64,000 nucleotides of DNA from Candidatus Nitrosopumilus sp. SW. GTDB lineage: Archaea; Thermoproteota; Nitrososphaeria; Nitrososphaerales; Nitrosopumilaceae. Of this stretch, positions 13,009-22,278 are shown one piece after another. Positions within the stretch are counted from its first letter, which is position 1. Each line of letters starts with the position of its first letter. The translations under genes were made by a program, and so were the position numbers. The notes below the pieces were generated by a model, which was given only the letters and a program-made list of their open reading frames with translations, was not told the DNA's origin and did not search any database. The stretch is taken from assembly GCF_006740685.1 (NCBI RefSeq), contig NZ_CP035425.1, positions 37,687-101,686 on the forward strand, given 5' to 3'.

Positions 13009-13563
13009 ATGAGTGTTTCAAAGTTTTTGAGAGATGTTAAAAAAAGTAAAAACATTTCTCCTAAAATTAGATTGTATTTGATTGATAAAGACAGACATTA
13101 TTTCATCAATGGCGGTTCAATCAAAAATGGGTTTAATTCTAAATTATCTATCTCAAAAAACAGAGATAGTGTCTTGTCTGCATTCTCAAAGATGGCTTTT
13201 TTGTTTGATGAAATAATTCGCTTACGAATTGTAAGATCTTCGAATCAAAGTGATAGTGATGAATTACTTTATCTTCTTAATCTAGTCCCAATTAATAGAA
13301 AAATTAGAACTTTTCTTGACTGGAAAGTTTTTGGTCCAGAGTTTACGCGAGATATGTCTAGATTATTTGAAGTAAGAAATGATGCGGTTCATTGTATCTC
13401 TATAAATGAAGTAAACTATAATCCAAAATCTAAAATTTCTTTGTCTACTGTGTCTGGATTTAAAAAATTTACAAATGATTTTCAAAAAGCCTGGAAGGAA
13501 TTATTAAAAATCTATGTAATCGAACAAGAAAAAGTAGATTTGAAAAAACTTTCTATAAATTAG
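13009..13563 (+). CDS. HEPN-like domain protein
   Basis: 184 residues from ATG 13009, chosen over the TTG at 12988 because a strong GGAGG (12992-12996) lies 12 bases before it. The C-terminal half contains [10 protein letters not shown] near residue 120, i.e. R-N-x3-H, the signature of HEPN domains, many of which are RNases or toxin parts; the surrounding helices ([32 protein letters not shown]) fit the all-helical fold. No nucleotidyltransferase partner is adjacent. Its 3' end overlaps ilvD (opposite strand) by 11 bases. Function as nuclease is inference. Confidence 0.6.
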   Translation: MSVSKFLRDVKKSKNISPKIRLYLIDKDRHYFINGGSIKNGFNSKLSISKNRDSVLSAFSKMAFLFDEIIRLRIVRSSNQSDSDELLYLLNLVPINRKIRTFLDWKVFGPEFTRDMSRLFEVRNDAVHCISINEVNYNPKSKISLSTVSGFKKFTNDFQKAWKELLKIYVIEQEKVDLKKLSIN

Positions 13564-15229
13564 GTTTTGTAATAGCGCCTTCTGCAGCAGAACCTACCAG
13601 TGTTGCAAACTTTGCCAAAGCTCCTGTTGTGTAGTTTGGTTTTGGAGGACTCCACTCTTTTCTTCTGTTTTCTAACTCTTCAGATGATACATGAAGATCA
13701 ATTATGTTAGTTTCAGTATCTATTGTAATCTCATCGTCATCTTTTACAAGTGCTATTGGTCCTCCAACATATGCTTCTGGTGCAACATGTCCTACCATGA
13801 ATCCTCTTGTTCCTCCTGAGAATCTACCGTCTGTGACCATTGCTACTTTTTTGCCTAATCCTTGACCTACTAGAGCCGCAGTTGTTGCCAACATCTCTCT
13901 CATACCTGGTCCTCCTTTAGGTCCTTCATATCTGATTACTACTACATGTCCTTCGTCGATATCTCCTCTTTTCACTGCTTCAAATGCTAATTCTTCTCTA
14001 TCAAATACACGAGCTTTTCCTGTGAATTTTGTCATTTCTACTCCTGCTGTTTTGATCACTGCGCCTTCTGGTGCAAGTGAGCCTTTGAGAATTACTGCTG
14101 TTCCAACATTGTGAATTGGATTTTCTATTGATCTGACAATATGTTGTTCAGCTTGAGGTAAAATTATGGAATTCAAATTCTCTTTGATTGTTTTTCCAGT
14201 AATTGTAATACAATTCTCATTTAGTAGTCCCTTGTCAAGTAGTTTCTTTAAAACAAATGGAATTCCTCCAATTTTATCAAGTGAATTCATTACATAGCTA
14301 CCACCTGGTTTCATATCTGCAACATGTGGTGTCTTTTTTCTAACCCTTTCAAAATCATCATATGTTAATTTGATATTTACTTCATTTGCTAATGCTAGTA
14401 AATGTAAAATTCCATTTGTTGAACCTCCCACAGAATTCAACATTGTAATTGCATTTTCAAATGCTTCAAAAGTAAGAATTTCTTTAGGTCGGATATCCAT
14501 TTGTAGGGCTTTTGCACATGCTACTCCTGTATCGTAAACCATCTTTTCTCTTCTGTCATCTTCTGCAGGTGGACTGGCACTACCAGGTAATGCAAGACCA
14601 ATGGCTTCTGAAATTGATGCCATTGTATTTGCAGTAAACATTCCACCACAAGACCCTTCATTTGGGCATGCAGTGTTTTCAATATTTTTTAATCCTTCTA
14701 ATGATAATTGTCCTGCGTCATATGCTCCTACAGCTTCATAAACATCCACAACAGTTAGTTCTTCACCATTTAGCATTCCTGGCATTATAGTTCCACCGTA
14801 AACAAATACTGATGGAACATTCAATCTTGCCATTGCCATCATTGTTCCTGGGAGGCTCTTATCACATCCAGCAATTCCTACTAGTGCATCATACTGATGT
14901 GCTCTAACCATTAATTCAATAGAATCTGCAATTATTTCCCGAGATACCAGTGAAGATTTCATTCCTTCATGTCCCATTGCAATTCCATCACTTACTGCGA
15001 TTGTTGAAAATTCTCTAGGAGTTGCGCCTGCATCTGAAACTCCTTCTTTTGCTTTGAGTGCTAATCTTGGAAGATGTATGTTACATGGTGTTGCTTCATT
15101 TCCAGTATGACATACTCCAATCATTTGTTTTGATAAATCACTATCATCTAACCCCATAGCTTTGTACATTGCTCTTTGTGGAGCACGAGAAGTACCTTCT
15201 ACAACATTTCTACTGGAGATTTCTTCCAT
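13553..15229 (-). CDS. ilvD: dihydroxy-acid dehydratase
   Basis: 558 residues, full length for IlvD/Edd family. It converts 2,3-dihydroxy acids to 2-keto acids in valine, leucine and isoleucine synthesis. Fe-S ligand regions [15 protein letters not shown] and [14 protein letters not shown], and the C-terminal [20 protein letters not shown], are present; [12 protein letters not shown] provides the first Cys pair. ATG at 15229 starts [20 protein letters not shown]. With ilvA at 43465 the window encodes two steps of isoleucine synthesis. Confidence 0.97.
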   Translation of the reverse strand: MEEISSRNVVEGTSRAPQRAMYKAMGLDDSDLSKQMIGVCHTGNEATPCNIHLPRLALKAKEGVSDAGATPREFSTIAVSDGIAMGHEGMKSSLVSREIIADSIELMVRAHQYDALVGIAGCDKSLPGTMMAMARLNVPSVFVYGGTIMPGMLNGEELTVVDVYEAVGAYDAGQLSLEGLKNIENTACPNEGSCGGMFTANTMASISEAIGLALPGSASPPAEDDRREKMVYDTGVACAKALQMDIRPKEILTFEAFENAITMLNSVGGSTNGILHLLALANEVNIKLTYDDFERVRKKTPHVADMKPGGSYVMNSLDKIGGIPFVLKKLLDKGLLNENCITITGKTIKENLNSIILPQAEQHIVRSIENPIHNVGTAVILKGSLAPEGAVIKTAGVEMTKFTGKARVFDREELAFEAVKRGDIDEGHVVVIRYEGPKGGPGMREMLATTAALVGQGLGKKVAMVTDGRFSGGTRGFMVGHVAPEAYVGGPIALVKDDDEITIDTETNIIDLHVSSEELENRRKEWSPPKPNYTTGALAKFATLVGSAAEGAITKPNL

Positions 15230-15326
15230 AATATGGAATTCTTGATTGCTATAATTTAGACTTTGTTGAAAATATCTATGTGAAAACTTTCACTGAGTTT
15301 AAATTCAAACCTCTTGTTTGAAATTC

Positions 15327-15521
15327 ATGGAGCAAAAAGCACTCGAATGTCCTGTCTGTAAAAGTAACAAAGCCGAAATTGCAGGCGAGAATGTAAAACT
15401 TAGTGGTAGATTTGAGGACAAGGAATTTCTTACAACTGAATTAACTGTTCTAAGATGTACTCGTTGTGGATATTACATGTTCTTTGATAAAATGGCTCAA
15501 TTCACAACAAAGGAATCTTAG
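15327..15521 (+). CDS. small zinc-ribbon protein
   Basis: 64 residues from ATG at 15327 (TTG at 15318 is in frame). CPVCKSNKAEI near the start and CTRCGYYMFFDK near residue 47 form a classical zinc ribbon with a beta hairpin between. Similar stand-alone ribbons are common in archaea. Divergent from ilvD. Function unknown. Confidence 0.75.
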   Translation: MEQKALECPVCKSNKAEIAGENVKLSGRFEDKEFLTTELTVLRCTRCGYYMFFDKMAQFTTKES

Positions 15522-15525
15522 AATT

Positions 15526-16125
15526 TTATTTGACTATTCTTTGATTCTCTAATTCAATTAATTGACCTTCAATTTCTTCAGGAGTTTCTCCACCATATGA
15601 TATCAAAACTCTGTCATCTTCCATGATTTCAATATCTCTAATGTCGTCAACCTGTTCTCCGTTATAGAAGAATTTTAGAGAATAATCTTCATTGGTACAG
15701 AATTCTCTACCGTCTTGGAATACGAAACATTGATCATCAAGACCTAATGATAATGTCTCAAATAGATATCCTAACGTTACACCTGTTGCATGTTTGTGTA
15801 CTGTAGAACCATCTCTTCCTTCAAAATGAATCCAACTTGATTTTATTTGGTATGCTGGTGCTGAAAAGTCAAAATAATCTCCAAATATTCTTACTTGAAT
15901 TGCAGCATGTGCGTGATCACTACCCAATGCTCCTGCGTTTTCCGGACCTCCTGGGGCAGTGCTTTGATCCATAGTGACAAAAAGATATGCTGCATATCCT
16001 ACAATTACTGCAATTACCGCTAAAACACCTACTGCAATCAATGTCTGTTTTTTCTGTGCAGCTGAATGTTTAGTAGCATAGTTTTCACGTTTTTGTTCAC
16101 GTGCTCTTCTCTCTTTTCTGCCCAT
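15526..16125 (-). CDS. membrane-anchored exported protein, thaumarchaeal type
   Basis: 199 residues from ATG 16125 (MGRKERRAREQKRE; an ATG four codons upstream is also possible). A basic N-terminus precedes one span (TLIAVGVLAVIAVIVGYAAY), then an outer domain with His-rich stretches DHAHAAIQVRIFGDYFDF and WIHFEGRDGSTVHKHATG and two Cys (DQCFVFQDGREFC) that could form a disulfide or metal site. Resembles proteins often found near thiol-disulfide oxidoreductases in thaumarchaea; one such gene is at 17974. Function unknown. Confidence 0.7.
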   Translation of the reverse strand: MGRKERRAREQKRENYATKHSAAQKKQTLIAVGVLAVIAVIVGYAAYLFVTMDQSTAPGGPENAGALGSDHAHAAIQVRIFGDYFDFSAPAYQIKSSWIHFEGRDGSTVHKHATGVTLGYLFETLSLGLDDQCFVFQDGREFCTNEDYSLKFFYNGEQVDDIRDIEIMEDDRVLISYGGETPEEIEGQLIELENQRIVK

Positions 16126-16233
16126 AGGATGTTCCAACTCTAAAATTTGCCCTAATTAACCATTCGATAAACTCGTATTCCTCAAGAATTATTTTCCAAT
16201 AAATAATAAATAAAATCAAAAACTGCTGAATTT

Positions 16234-16638
16234 ATGACATGTATTTTTTGTGATATTTTAGATGGTAAGAGAGAAGGTCATATTTTGTATGAAGATGACT
16301 TACACATCTCGTTTCTTGATAAATATCCCATAGATGTAGGGCATAGCTTAGTAATTCCACGTGAGCATCATGAGAGGATTACTGATATGACTCCTGAAAA
16401 TGTAGGCAAGCTTTTTTCACTAGTTCCAAAGATTGCCAAAGCTATTTTGACTGGTGCTAATGCTGATGCATTTAGTATTGCTCAAAACAATGGCCGTGCT
16501 GCAAAACAAATAATCCCACACGTACACATCCACATAATTCCAAGATATACTCGAAAGGGAACAATTTGGACTAAACGACAAATTCCTGAAGACTCTGAAC
16601 TTTCAGAATTGGCAAAAAAAATTCGTAGTGCTATTTAG
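16234..16638 (+). CDS. HIT family hydrolase
   Basis: 134 residues with ATG start. The histidine triad HVHIHIIPRY lies near residue 97; CIFCDIL at the N-terminus gives the structural zinc Cys pair; LDKYPIDVGHSLVIPREHHE is the usual HIT core. HIT proteins cleave nucleotide phosphoramidates or dinucleoside polyphosphates; the exact substrate is not set by sequence. The gene overlaps the 3' end of aRF1 on the other strand by 8 bases. Confidence 0.93.
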   Translation: MTCIFCDILDGKREGHILYEDDLHISFLDKYPIDVGHSLVIPREHHERITDMTPENVGKLFSLVPKIAKAILTGANADAFSIAQNNGRAAKQIIPHVHIHIIPRYTRKGTIWTKRQIPEDSELSELAKKIRSAI

Positions 16639-17911
16639 AGTGGCCTGGATTATATCTTAAAATCGCACCAATCTTGCCAAGACTTGCAAGCATGTTTCCA
16701 TGTTCTGCACTTCCTGACACGACTTCTAATTTTGAACCTGTTTTTGATGCTAGCAATTCTAAATAATCTACAATATCTTGCTCGTTTGCTTCAACTTCCA
16801 TTGAATTGCATCCTGGACAAGGCTTGTTAGTATATTCTGTCTTTTTTGGAATTACTTCTGGTCTTTCAACAATTTCTTCTTGAACATGTTTACATCTTTT
16901 ACATATTCCTTCTACTCGGTTCAAATTTGTATTGTCTGTTATGATCAAAGTTTCTACTACATTATTTTTTAGAAACTCAATTACTTCTTGTAATCCATAT
17001 GATCCTTTTCCAGTGTTTCCATTAATCTCTCTGAATAAATCTTCGACAAGCTTCTTTTCTTCTACCAGTCTAAAATTACCTAAAATATCTGATGATTTTG
17101 CAAATGCTTCTCTGATTCCTTCTGAACCTGAATATGATGAATCAATTGTTGCAATGATGTTATTTTGTAATCTGTATTCTAGATAGTTTCCATTAATGAA
17201 ATCTTCTTTTGTAGGTCCTGGACCTGAAATGACAAGTCCTTTTACTGGATAAATATCAATAAAATATTCTCTTGTAGTTTGTGCTACTCTGTTAAAGTAA
17301 TACGTCAACTCCATCTCTCTTAATTTTTGAAATCTTTTTGCAGACTGTCCTCCTTGTCTGTGTTTTCCTGCCACTCCTGAACCTGTTTGAGCTAATACTT
17401 CGATTTTATCTCCATGTAATAATCCCCATCCTGCATCTTTAGCATCTATTGCCAAAAATCCAATTAGATTGTCATCTTTGAGCATATCTTTTAGAATGTC
17501 TACATGGAAGTGATCATCACATCTGTACAGATACTGATTCAAATCTTTTGGAGGATCTATTTCCCAAACTTTGACAACTTCACTTCCCAAAGGTCCTCCT
17601 TCTTCTGGAGGTAATGCTCCGCAGAACATTACCAAACCTCTTTCAGGAGTTTTCTTGTAAAGTTTTAATCTTTGAATTACTTTCCCTAGAGAATCTACTA
17701 CATGTGTTCTAGTTAGATCTGATTTTATGTTGTCTGCCGTACCTTGTTCTTGTTGAAGTGAACCAATAATCTCATGAAGTTGTTTTCCTTTTGGAATGTA
17801 TACTGTAATTAGTTCTGTTCCACGACCTGATTTTCTAGATAATTCTTCAAGCGTTTTTCTAATTTTATAGATTTTAACAGAATCTTGTTTTTCTATCTCT
17901 ATTTTTCCCAT
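16631..17911 (-). CDS. prf1: archaeal peptide chain release factor aRF1
   Basis: 426 residues from ATG 17911, preceded by GGAG at suitable distance; an in-frame TTG at 17926 is less likely. NIKS (in GTADNIKSDLTR) recognises stop codons and GGQ (GKHRQGGQSAKRF) triggers hydrolysis of peptidyl-tRNA. The C-terminal domain carries CKRCKHVQEEIV and CPGCNSMEVE, a zinc site typical of archaeal aRF1. Length is normal for the family. Confidence 0.97.
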   Translation of the reverse strand: MGKIEIEKQDSVKIYKIRKTLEELSRKSGRGTELITVYIPKGKQLHEIIGSLQQEQGTADNIKSDLTRTHVVDSLGKVIQRLKLYKKTPERGLVMFCGALPPEEGGPLGSEVVKVWEIDPPKDLNQYLYRCDDHFHVDILKDMLKDDNLIGFLAIDAKDAGWGLLHGDKIEVLAQTGSGVAGKHRQGGQSAKRFQKLREMELTYYFNRVAQTTREYFIDIYPVKGLVISGPGPTKEDFINGNYLEYRLQNNIIATIDSSYSGSEGIREAFAKSSDILGNFRLVEEKKLVEDLFREINGNTGKGSYGLQEVIEFLKNNVVETLIITDNTNLNRVEGICKRCKHVQEEIVERPEVIPKKTEYTNKPCPGCNSMEVEANEQDIVDYLELLASKTGSKLEVVSGSAEHGNMLASLGKIGAILRYNPGHSK

Positions 17912-17973
17912 TTGTGCTATCTCCAACCTATGCGGATATTAATTTTGATTGATTGTTTTGCATTTTTGTATGA

Positions 17974-18618
17974 TCATAACTCACCAATTGTCTTAAGAAA
18001 TACTTCTAATGGTTGATTACCTCTTATCTTGATAATTTCTTCACCGTTAAACACTAGAAATGAAGGAGTAGCATCAATTCCTATCTCTCTTCCAAATTCA
18101 TATAATGCATTAACTTTGTCTTGATACTTTTGCTCATTAAGACATGTATTGAATATCTCTAAATCTAAACCCACATTTGATGCAAAATTATCTAGTGAAT
18201 CTCTAGTGATCCATCCTGTTCTCTCTCCGCCCCAATTTTTGTAAAGTTCATCATGGTATTCCCAATACATTTCTTGGTCGTTTGCACAATATGATGCTTC
18301 AGCTGCCAGTACTGAATCTGGGCCATTGAGTGGAAAATCTTTGAAAACAAGTTTTACTTTTCCAGTTTTTACAAAATTTTCATTTATCACATTTAGTGTA
18401 TTTTGATGAAACTTGTAACAAAATGTACATTGGTAATCGCCCCATTCTAGAATGGTAATTGATGCATTATTGTCACCTAATACTGGAGAACCATCTTCAA
18501 TTAGTTTTGATGGTGTTAGTTTTTTTGTATTGCTTTCTGGCTCTAGATAAAATGCCAAGAATCCTCCAGCAAGAATGCCTATGGCTATTGGTATTACTAG
18601 AAGATGGTATTTACTCAT
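17974..18618 (-). CDS. DsbA-like thiol-disulfide oxidoreductase
   Basis: 214 residues with ATG start. An N-terminal span (LLVIPIAIGILAGGFLAFYL) anchors or exports it. WGDYQCTFCYKFH near residue 62 holds the active-site CxxC of the DsbA/thioredoxin fold; the long helical insertion follows, and GIDATPSFLVFNGEEI supplies the cis-Pro. It should introduce or rearrange disulfides outside the membrane. Thaumarchaea carry several such proteins. Confidence 0.9.
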   Translation of the reverse strand: MSKYHLLVIPIAIGILAGGFLAFYLEPESNTKKLTPSKLIEDGSPVLGDNNASITILEWGDYQCTFCYKFHQNTLNVINENFVKTGKVKLVFKDFPLNGPDSVLAAEASYCANDQEMYWEYHDELYKNWGGERTGWITRDSLDNFASNVGLDLEIFNTCLNEQKYQDKVNALYEFGREIGIDATPSFLVFNGEEIIKIRGNQPLEVFLKTIGEL

Positions 18619-18653
18619 GTTGATTTTTTTCTAATTGCAAGTAAAAGTCTTGT

Positions 18654-19283
18654 TTAATTTGTAGCAATTGTCCAAAGGGCAGAATTTTTTGCAGAAATTT
18701 CTGCTACAAACGAATCATCTGAAGATGAAATAATGATGATGTCGCCTTCTGATGGAGTTAATTTATCCACAAGGATTTGTTTTGTTTTTTTGTCTTTACT
18801 TAGACAATCTCTGTCTTCTCCTGGAAAAACAAATTTGTTATTTGTGAATACTAATGTTGTACATCCTGATGATCCATACAATATAGCATAATCTCTTTGT
18901 TCCAGCCCTGTTTTGATTGCCGATGAATATTTTTTTAAAATTACTGCATGATTATTTTTACTCGGAGTTAGACTGTTCTTCTCAATTTTGCATTCTTTTG
19001 GAATGATTTTTTGTAATTGTGCTGTGAATTTTTTCCCTTTTTCAGTTAGGAAATTTCCTGATCTTGTAGAGTCTATCATTTTTGCTTCTTTTAGATGTGA
19101 AATCAAGGTCTTCACTGCACCTTCTCCTAAATGAATTTCTTTTCCAAAAGTTGCTCTGCTTACAAAACTCTCTTCTGATAGTAGTTGAAGTGCTTTGAAT
19201 ACATGTGGAATACTAAATGTGAGTACTTTGCTAGATCCCTTTCTAGAAACTATGTTTTGTAATGTCTCGATATTTTTTTTCAG
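18654..19283 (-). CDS. DUF4443 winged-helix protein, CTG start proposed
   Basis: The first GTG start (19115) would cut the protein to 153 residues, but the same frame stays open upstream to a TAA and encodes a convincing winged helix: LQNIVSRKGSSKVLTFSIPH, FKALQLLSEESFVSRATFGK, HLGEGAVKTLISHLKE. This is the N-terminal half of the archaeal DUF4443 family. No ATG, GTG or TTG lies between; CTG at 19283 is the best start, giving about 209 residues. The C-terminal half contains YAILYGSSGCTTLVFTNNKF. A regulator role is inference. Confidence 0.7.
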   Translation of the reverse strand: MKKNIETLQNIVSRKGSSKVLTFSIPHVFKALQLLSEESFVSRATFGKEIHLGEGAVKTLISHLKEAKMIDSTRSGNFLTEKGKKFTAQLQKIIPKECKIEKNSLTPSKNNHAVILKKYSSAIKTGLEQRDYAILYGSSGCTTLVFTNNKFVFPGEDRDCLSKDKKTKQILVDKLTPSEGDIIIISSSDDSFVAEISAKNSALWTIATN

Positions 19284-19373
19284 TTTCTTTTACCTGAATT
19301 TACTAATTCTAATTTATTTATAAATTGGATAAATTATCCAAGAGCTTAAATAGATTCAGCTGGTGCTAACTTC

Positions 19374-19589
19374 ATGTCTGAAACAAGGCAAATTAATGTG
19401 TCAAAATCACAAGTACCAAAATTAGCAATTATTGCATTAGGTATTATCTTTGCAGCAGGATTGTTTGTTGTAGGATTTGATCAAGGACATATTTTCAGTC
19501 TAGTTTATGGTGAACAAGCATTTACTGATTTGTACATCCATGAGCTTACTCATGATATGAGACATGCCGCAGGCTTTCCATGCCATTAG
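19374..19589 (+). CDS. cbtB: cobalt transporter subunit CbtB
   Basis: 71 residues with ATG start. One membrane span (LAIIALGIIFAAGLFVVGFD) is followed by a His-rich C-terminal tail HELTHDMRHAAGFPCH, the hallmark of CbtB. It is followed by cbtA after 12 bases. CbtAB is predicted to take up cobalt for cobalamin; the family assignment is strong from gene order and the tail, the metal is inferred from known B12-linked members. Confidence 0.88.
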   Translation: MSETRQINVSKSQVPKLAIIALGIIFAAGLFVVGFDQGHIFSLVYGEQAFTDLYIHELTHDMRHAAGFPCH

Positions 19590-19601
19590 AGGTTCTTTAT
19601 C

Positions 19602-20330
19602 ATGAAAACGTCTCTTTTTATCATAATTGTTTTAATTTCAGGTGCATTTGCTGGACTAATTCATGGTACAGTTAATTTTGCAATTGTTGAACCTTATCTT
19701 GATCAAGCAATAGGTATTGAAAATCAAAACCTCTTTGCATCTGGTGAGGAAGAAGATACTCCTGAATTTTGGGTAGAGTATGAGGGATATCGAACTTGGC
19801 AAAAAAGTGGGCAAATTCTTGCTGGTGTGATCTTAGGAACTTCTGTTGGAGCGTTATTTGGAATTGTATTTGCATTATCTAGAAATGTGTTGCCTGGAAA
19901 CAATGATGTCAAAAAATCATTATTGCTTGCTGGTATCATGTGGCTAACACTATACATCATTCCTTTCTTGAAATACCCTGCAAATCCTCCCACAGTAGGT
20001 GATGGTGAAACTGTTGTTTTAAGAGCGATTTTGTATTTGTCATTTATTGCAATATCTGGATTTGGCGCAGTTGGATTTTATCAATTATCAAAGAAACTAA
20101 AAAACAACAAAAAACTTGTTGCGTTGATAGGCTATGGCGTTTTTATTTCGGCAGTATTTTTTGCAATGCCAGAAAACCCTGATGAAATAACTGCTCCTAT
20201 GGATTTGGTCAATGAGTTTAGATTCATGTCTGTTCTTGGAGTAACCTCATTTTGGGCATCTGTTGGAATTATTCTCGGGTTGTTTTGGAGAAAACTTTCT
20301 CCTCAACAAAAAACCACTCGCTACAACTAA
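19602..20330 (+). CDS. cbtA: cobalt transporter subunit CbtA
   Basis: 242 residues with about five or six hydrophobic segments, beginning SLFIIIVLISGAFAGLIHGT. The conserved features are the GxxHGxxxxxxVEPYL region early on and PENPDEITAPMDLVNEFR late in the protein, as in CbtA. Forms a transporter with CbtB just upstream. The TAA stop at 20328-20330 abuts the left arm of the 23-bp inverted repeat. Confidence 0.85.
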   Translation: MKTSLFIIIVLISGAFAGLIHGTVNFAIVEPYLDQAIGIENQNLFASGEEEDTPEFWVEYEGYRTWQKSGQILAGVILGTSVGALFGIVFALSRNVLPGNNDVKKSLLLAGIMWLTLYIIPFLKYPANPPTVGDGETVVLRAILYLSFIAISGFGAVGFYQLSKKLKNNKKLVALIGYGVFISAVFFAMPENPDEITAPMDLVNEFRFMSVLGVTSFWASVGIILGLFWRKLSPQQKTTRYN

Positions 20331-20352
20331 TTCTAAATCTATAGAACGAGAA
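20330..20352 (+). promoter_or_regulatory. left arm of 23-bp perfect inverted repeat
   Basis: Bases 20330-20352 are the exact reverse complement of 21089-21111. Within each arm TTCTA and TAGAA form a dyad with a 6-base spacer, and TCTATAGA is itself palindromic. The arm lies between the cbtA stop and the first regulator gene (45 bases before its ATG), where an operator would be expected. Confidence 0.75.
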
Positions 20353-20397
20353 CAAAAACATCTCGTTTAAATACATCTTGAATATTTTTGATTTTAA

Positions 20398-20730
20398 ATG
20401 TCTAGAAAACTTACATTACCTCAACTAAAAAAATATGATATTACCCAAAAAGTAATTGAGGCATTAGCTGATTCTGAATCTCGTGCAATATTGTTTTCAA
20501 TTATTAGAAAAGGAAACACTGCTGCTGAACTCTCAGATAAACTCAAAATTCCTCTTAGTTCTGTATACAAAAAATTGGCTGACCTTGAAGAACTTACACT
20601 AATTGAGGTTGAAAAATGGATGTTATCTGACAAAGGTAGAAAATACAAGGTTTATCGAAGTAGAATTAGTAAAGCAGATATCTCAATAAAGAAACCTGAA
20701 CCTGTCTTAACATTACTTCCAAACAAGTGA
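20398..20730 (+). CDS. winged-helix regulator, paralogue 1
   Basis: 110 residues, ATG start. After LKKYDITQKVIEALADSESR the segment NTAAELSDKLKIPLSSVYKK forms the helix-turn-helix and LSDKGRKYKVYRSRI the wing. There is no sensor domain. It is paralogous to the next gene along its whole length (shared YDITQK, SVYKKLADLEELTLIEVEK against TVYKTLSNLEDLALAEVDK). The pair sits inside a 23-bp inverted repeat and probably regulates the cobalt or ABC transporter genes on either side. Confidence 0.8.
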   Translation: MSRKLTLPQLKKYDITQKVIEALADSESRAILFSIIRKGNTAAELSDKLKIPLSSVYKKLADLEELTLIEVEKWMLSDKGRKYKVYRSRISKADISIKKPEPVLTLLPNK

Positions 20731-20734
20731 TTCT

Positions 20735-21085
20735 ATGTCAAAACCAAACATTATACAGTTATCTGAATTTGATATCACTCAAAAAATTATTGAGTCACTA
20801 AGTAATGTTTGTACAAGAGCGGTATTGTTTTCTGTCAAAAATGAATCCAAAGATGCAACACAGATTGCCGAAGAATTGAAAATTTCACTTTCTACCGTTT
20901 ACAAAACTCTTTCAAATCTTGAAGATCTTGCTTTAGCAGAAGTAGACAAATTTGTGATTTCTCCTGAAGGAAAAAAGATCAAACAATACCGTAGTAGAAT
21001 CGGAAAAGTTGAGATAACCGTAGACAATCTTGAGCCTAGTTTGAATCTGTATCCTAACACAGATAATCCTAAATCAAGCCTGTAG
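20735..21085 (+). CDS. winged-helix regulator, paralogue 2
   Basis: 116 residues from ATG 20735, four bases after paralogue 1. Same architecture: EFDITQKIIESLSNVCTRAV, DATQIAEELKISLSTVYKTL, and a wing ending KKIKQYRSRIGK. The two proteins could form a heterodimer. One Cys at the position of a Ser in paralogue 1 (NVCTRA against DSESRA) might sense redox state or metal; that is speculation. Confidence 0.8.
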   Translation: MSKPNIIQLSEFDITQKIIESLSNVCTRAVLFSVKNESKDATQIAEELKISLSTVYKTLSNLEDLALAEVDKFVISPEGKKIKQYRSRIGKVEITVDNLEPSLNLYPNTDNPKSSL

Positions 21086-21088
21086 TTA

Positions 21089-21111
21089 TTCTCGTTCTAT
21101 AGATTTAGAAT
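21089..21111 (-). promoter_or_regulatory. right arm of 23-bp perfect inverted repeat
   Basis: Bases 21089-21111 exactly complement 20330-20352 in reverse. The arm starts four bases after the stop of the second regulator and lies 61 bases before the ATG of the ABC-transporter binding protein, in its promoter region. Equal orientation relative to the flanking transporter genes is not kept, since the arms are inverted. Confidence 0.75.
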
Positions 21112-21171
21112 GATTCTATGGAATGAAAATTCAGTTTAAATAATTTAGCTCTTCCTAATTTTTCAGTAATC

Positions 21172-22260
21172 ATGAAACAACGAACAACTTTGGCGATTAT
21201 TGTTGCATTTGCAGCTATTGGCATGGCAACAATTCCTTTGAGCCAAACAGCACAAGCACAGAGTTCTATTCCTGATTGGATTAAAACAAATGCTGCTTGG
21301 TGGGCAGAAGGCGCTGTAGATGATGCAACTTTTCTTAATGGAATTGAATTCCTAATAGAAAGCGGAATCATCAATGTTTCATCTGATTCAAAACCTGTAG
21401 ATGTTGATACTCTAACAATAGGATTCATTCCAGTTGAAAAGGCTGATGAATTAACTCCAAAAGCACAAGCACTGGAACAATTCCTTGAAAAGAATTTAGG
21501 TATCGATGTTGAAGTAGTTATTCCAACAAACTATGAGACCATAATTGAAGGAATGAGATTTGGTCACATTGATGCTGCCTTTATGGACACTGGACCTGCA
21601 TGGATTACCCATGAAAGAACAGGTGCAGAAGCTGTTTTGGCAGAACTTGTTGGAGGTAAAGTAAATTACCAAGCAACAGTTTGGACACTGGCAGAAAATG
21701 ATTCTCTTCAATCTATTGAAGATACTGTTGGCAAAAAAGTTGCATTTACCAGTATGACTGGTTCCTCTGGTTTTGTTAGACCTATGGGAACTTTAGTTAC
21801 TGAAGGACATGTAACAATTGAAGGTGATGATATCGTAGCACTTGAATCTGCATTAGCAAATAGCTTTGAAAGTTATACTTTTGCAGGCGGATACAAAGCA
21901 GCATTGACCTTACTTCTTGAAGGAAAAGTTGATGTTGCATTTGGTTCTGATATTGCACCACAAAAGTATCTTGAATTAGAAGATCAAAAGAAATTACGCC
22001 CAGTTACAACTATTGGTCCAGTACCATCACACGTGTTTATGGTAAGTGCTGACATGTCAGAATCTACCAAAAATGCACTAGTTGACACTCTCATCAAACT
22101 AAACTATGATGAGCATAATTCAATTTTGACTGACTTGTATGGTGCTGAAGCACTAGTTCCAACTACTACTACGATGCACATAGGCGAATTCGGTGAATTC
22201 ATCAATGCATTGACAGGACTTGATCAGAAGATACTTGACAAATACAACAAGAGCAAATAA
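21172..22260 (+). CDS. PhnD-like substrate-binding protein with WIKNNAxWW-type N-terminal domain
   Basis: 362 residues. A signal peptide (TTLAIIVAFAAIGMATIPLS, cleavage after AQA) is followed by IPDWIKTNAAWWAEGAVDDA, a domain of about 40 residues seen also at 61808-62035. The rest matches phosphonate/phosphate binding proteins: TIGFIPVEKADELTPKAQAL, MRFGHIDAAFMDTGPAW and SMTGSSGFVRPMGTLV. It should deliver substrate to the permease and ATPase encoded next. The ligand could be phosphonate, phosphate or another small anion. Confidence 0.88.
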   Translation: MKQRTTLAIIVAFAAIGMATIPLSQTAQAQSSIPDWIKTNAAWWAEGAVDDATFLNGIEFLIESGIINVSSDSKPVDVDTLTIGFIPVEKADELTPKAQALEQFLEKNLGIDVEVVIPTNYETIIEGMRFGHIDAAFMDTGPAWITHERTGAEAVLAELVGGKVNYQATVWTLAENDSLQSIEDTVGKKVAFTSMTGSSGFVRPMGTLVTEGHVTIEGDDIVALESALANSFESYTFAGGYKAALTLLLEGKVDVAFGSDIAPQKYLELEDQKKLRPVTTIGPVPSHVFMVSADMSESTKNALVDTLIKLNYDEHNSILTDLYGAEALVPTTTTMHIGEFGEFINALTGLDQKILDKYNKSK

Positions 22261-22278
22261 AAACAGGAATTCTGAAAA

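Noticed and set aside
20330..21111. insertion sequence bounded by inverted repeats
   Set aside because: The enclosed genes are winged-helix regulators without transposase, and no target-site duplication was found by eye.
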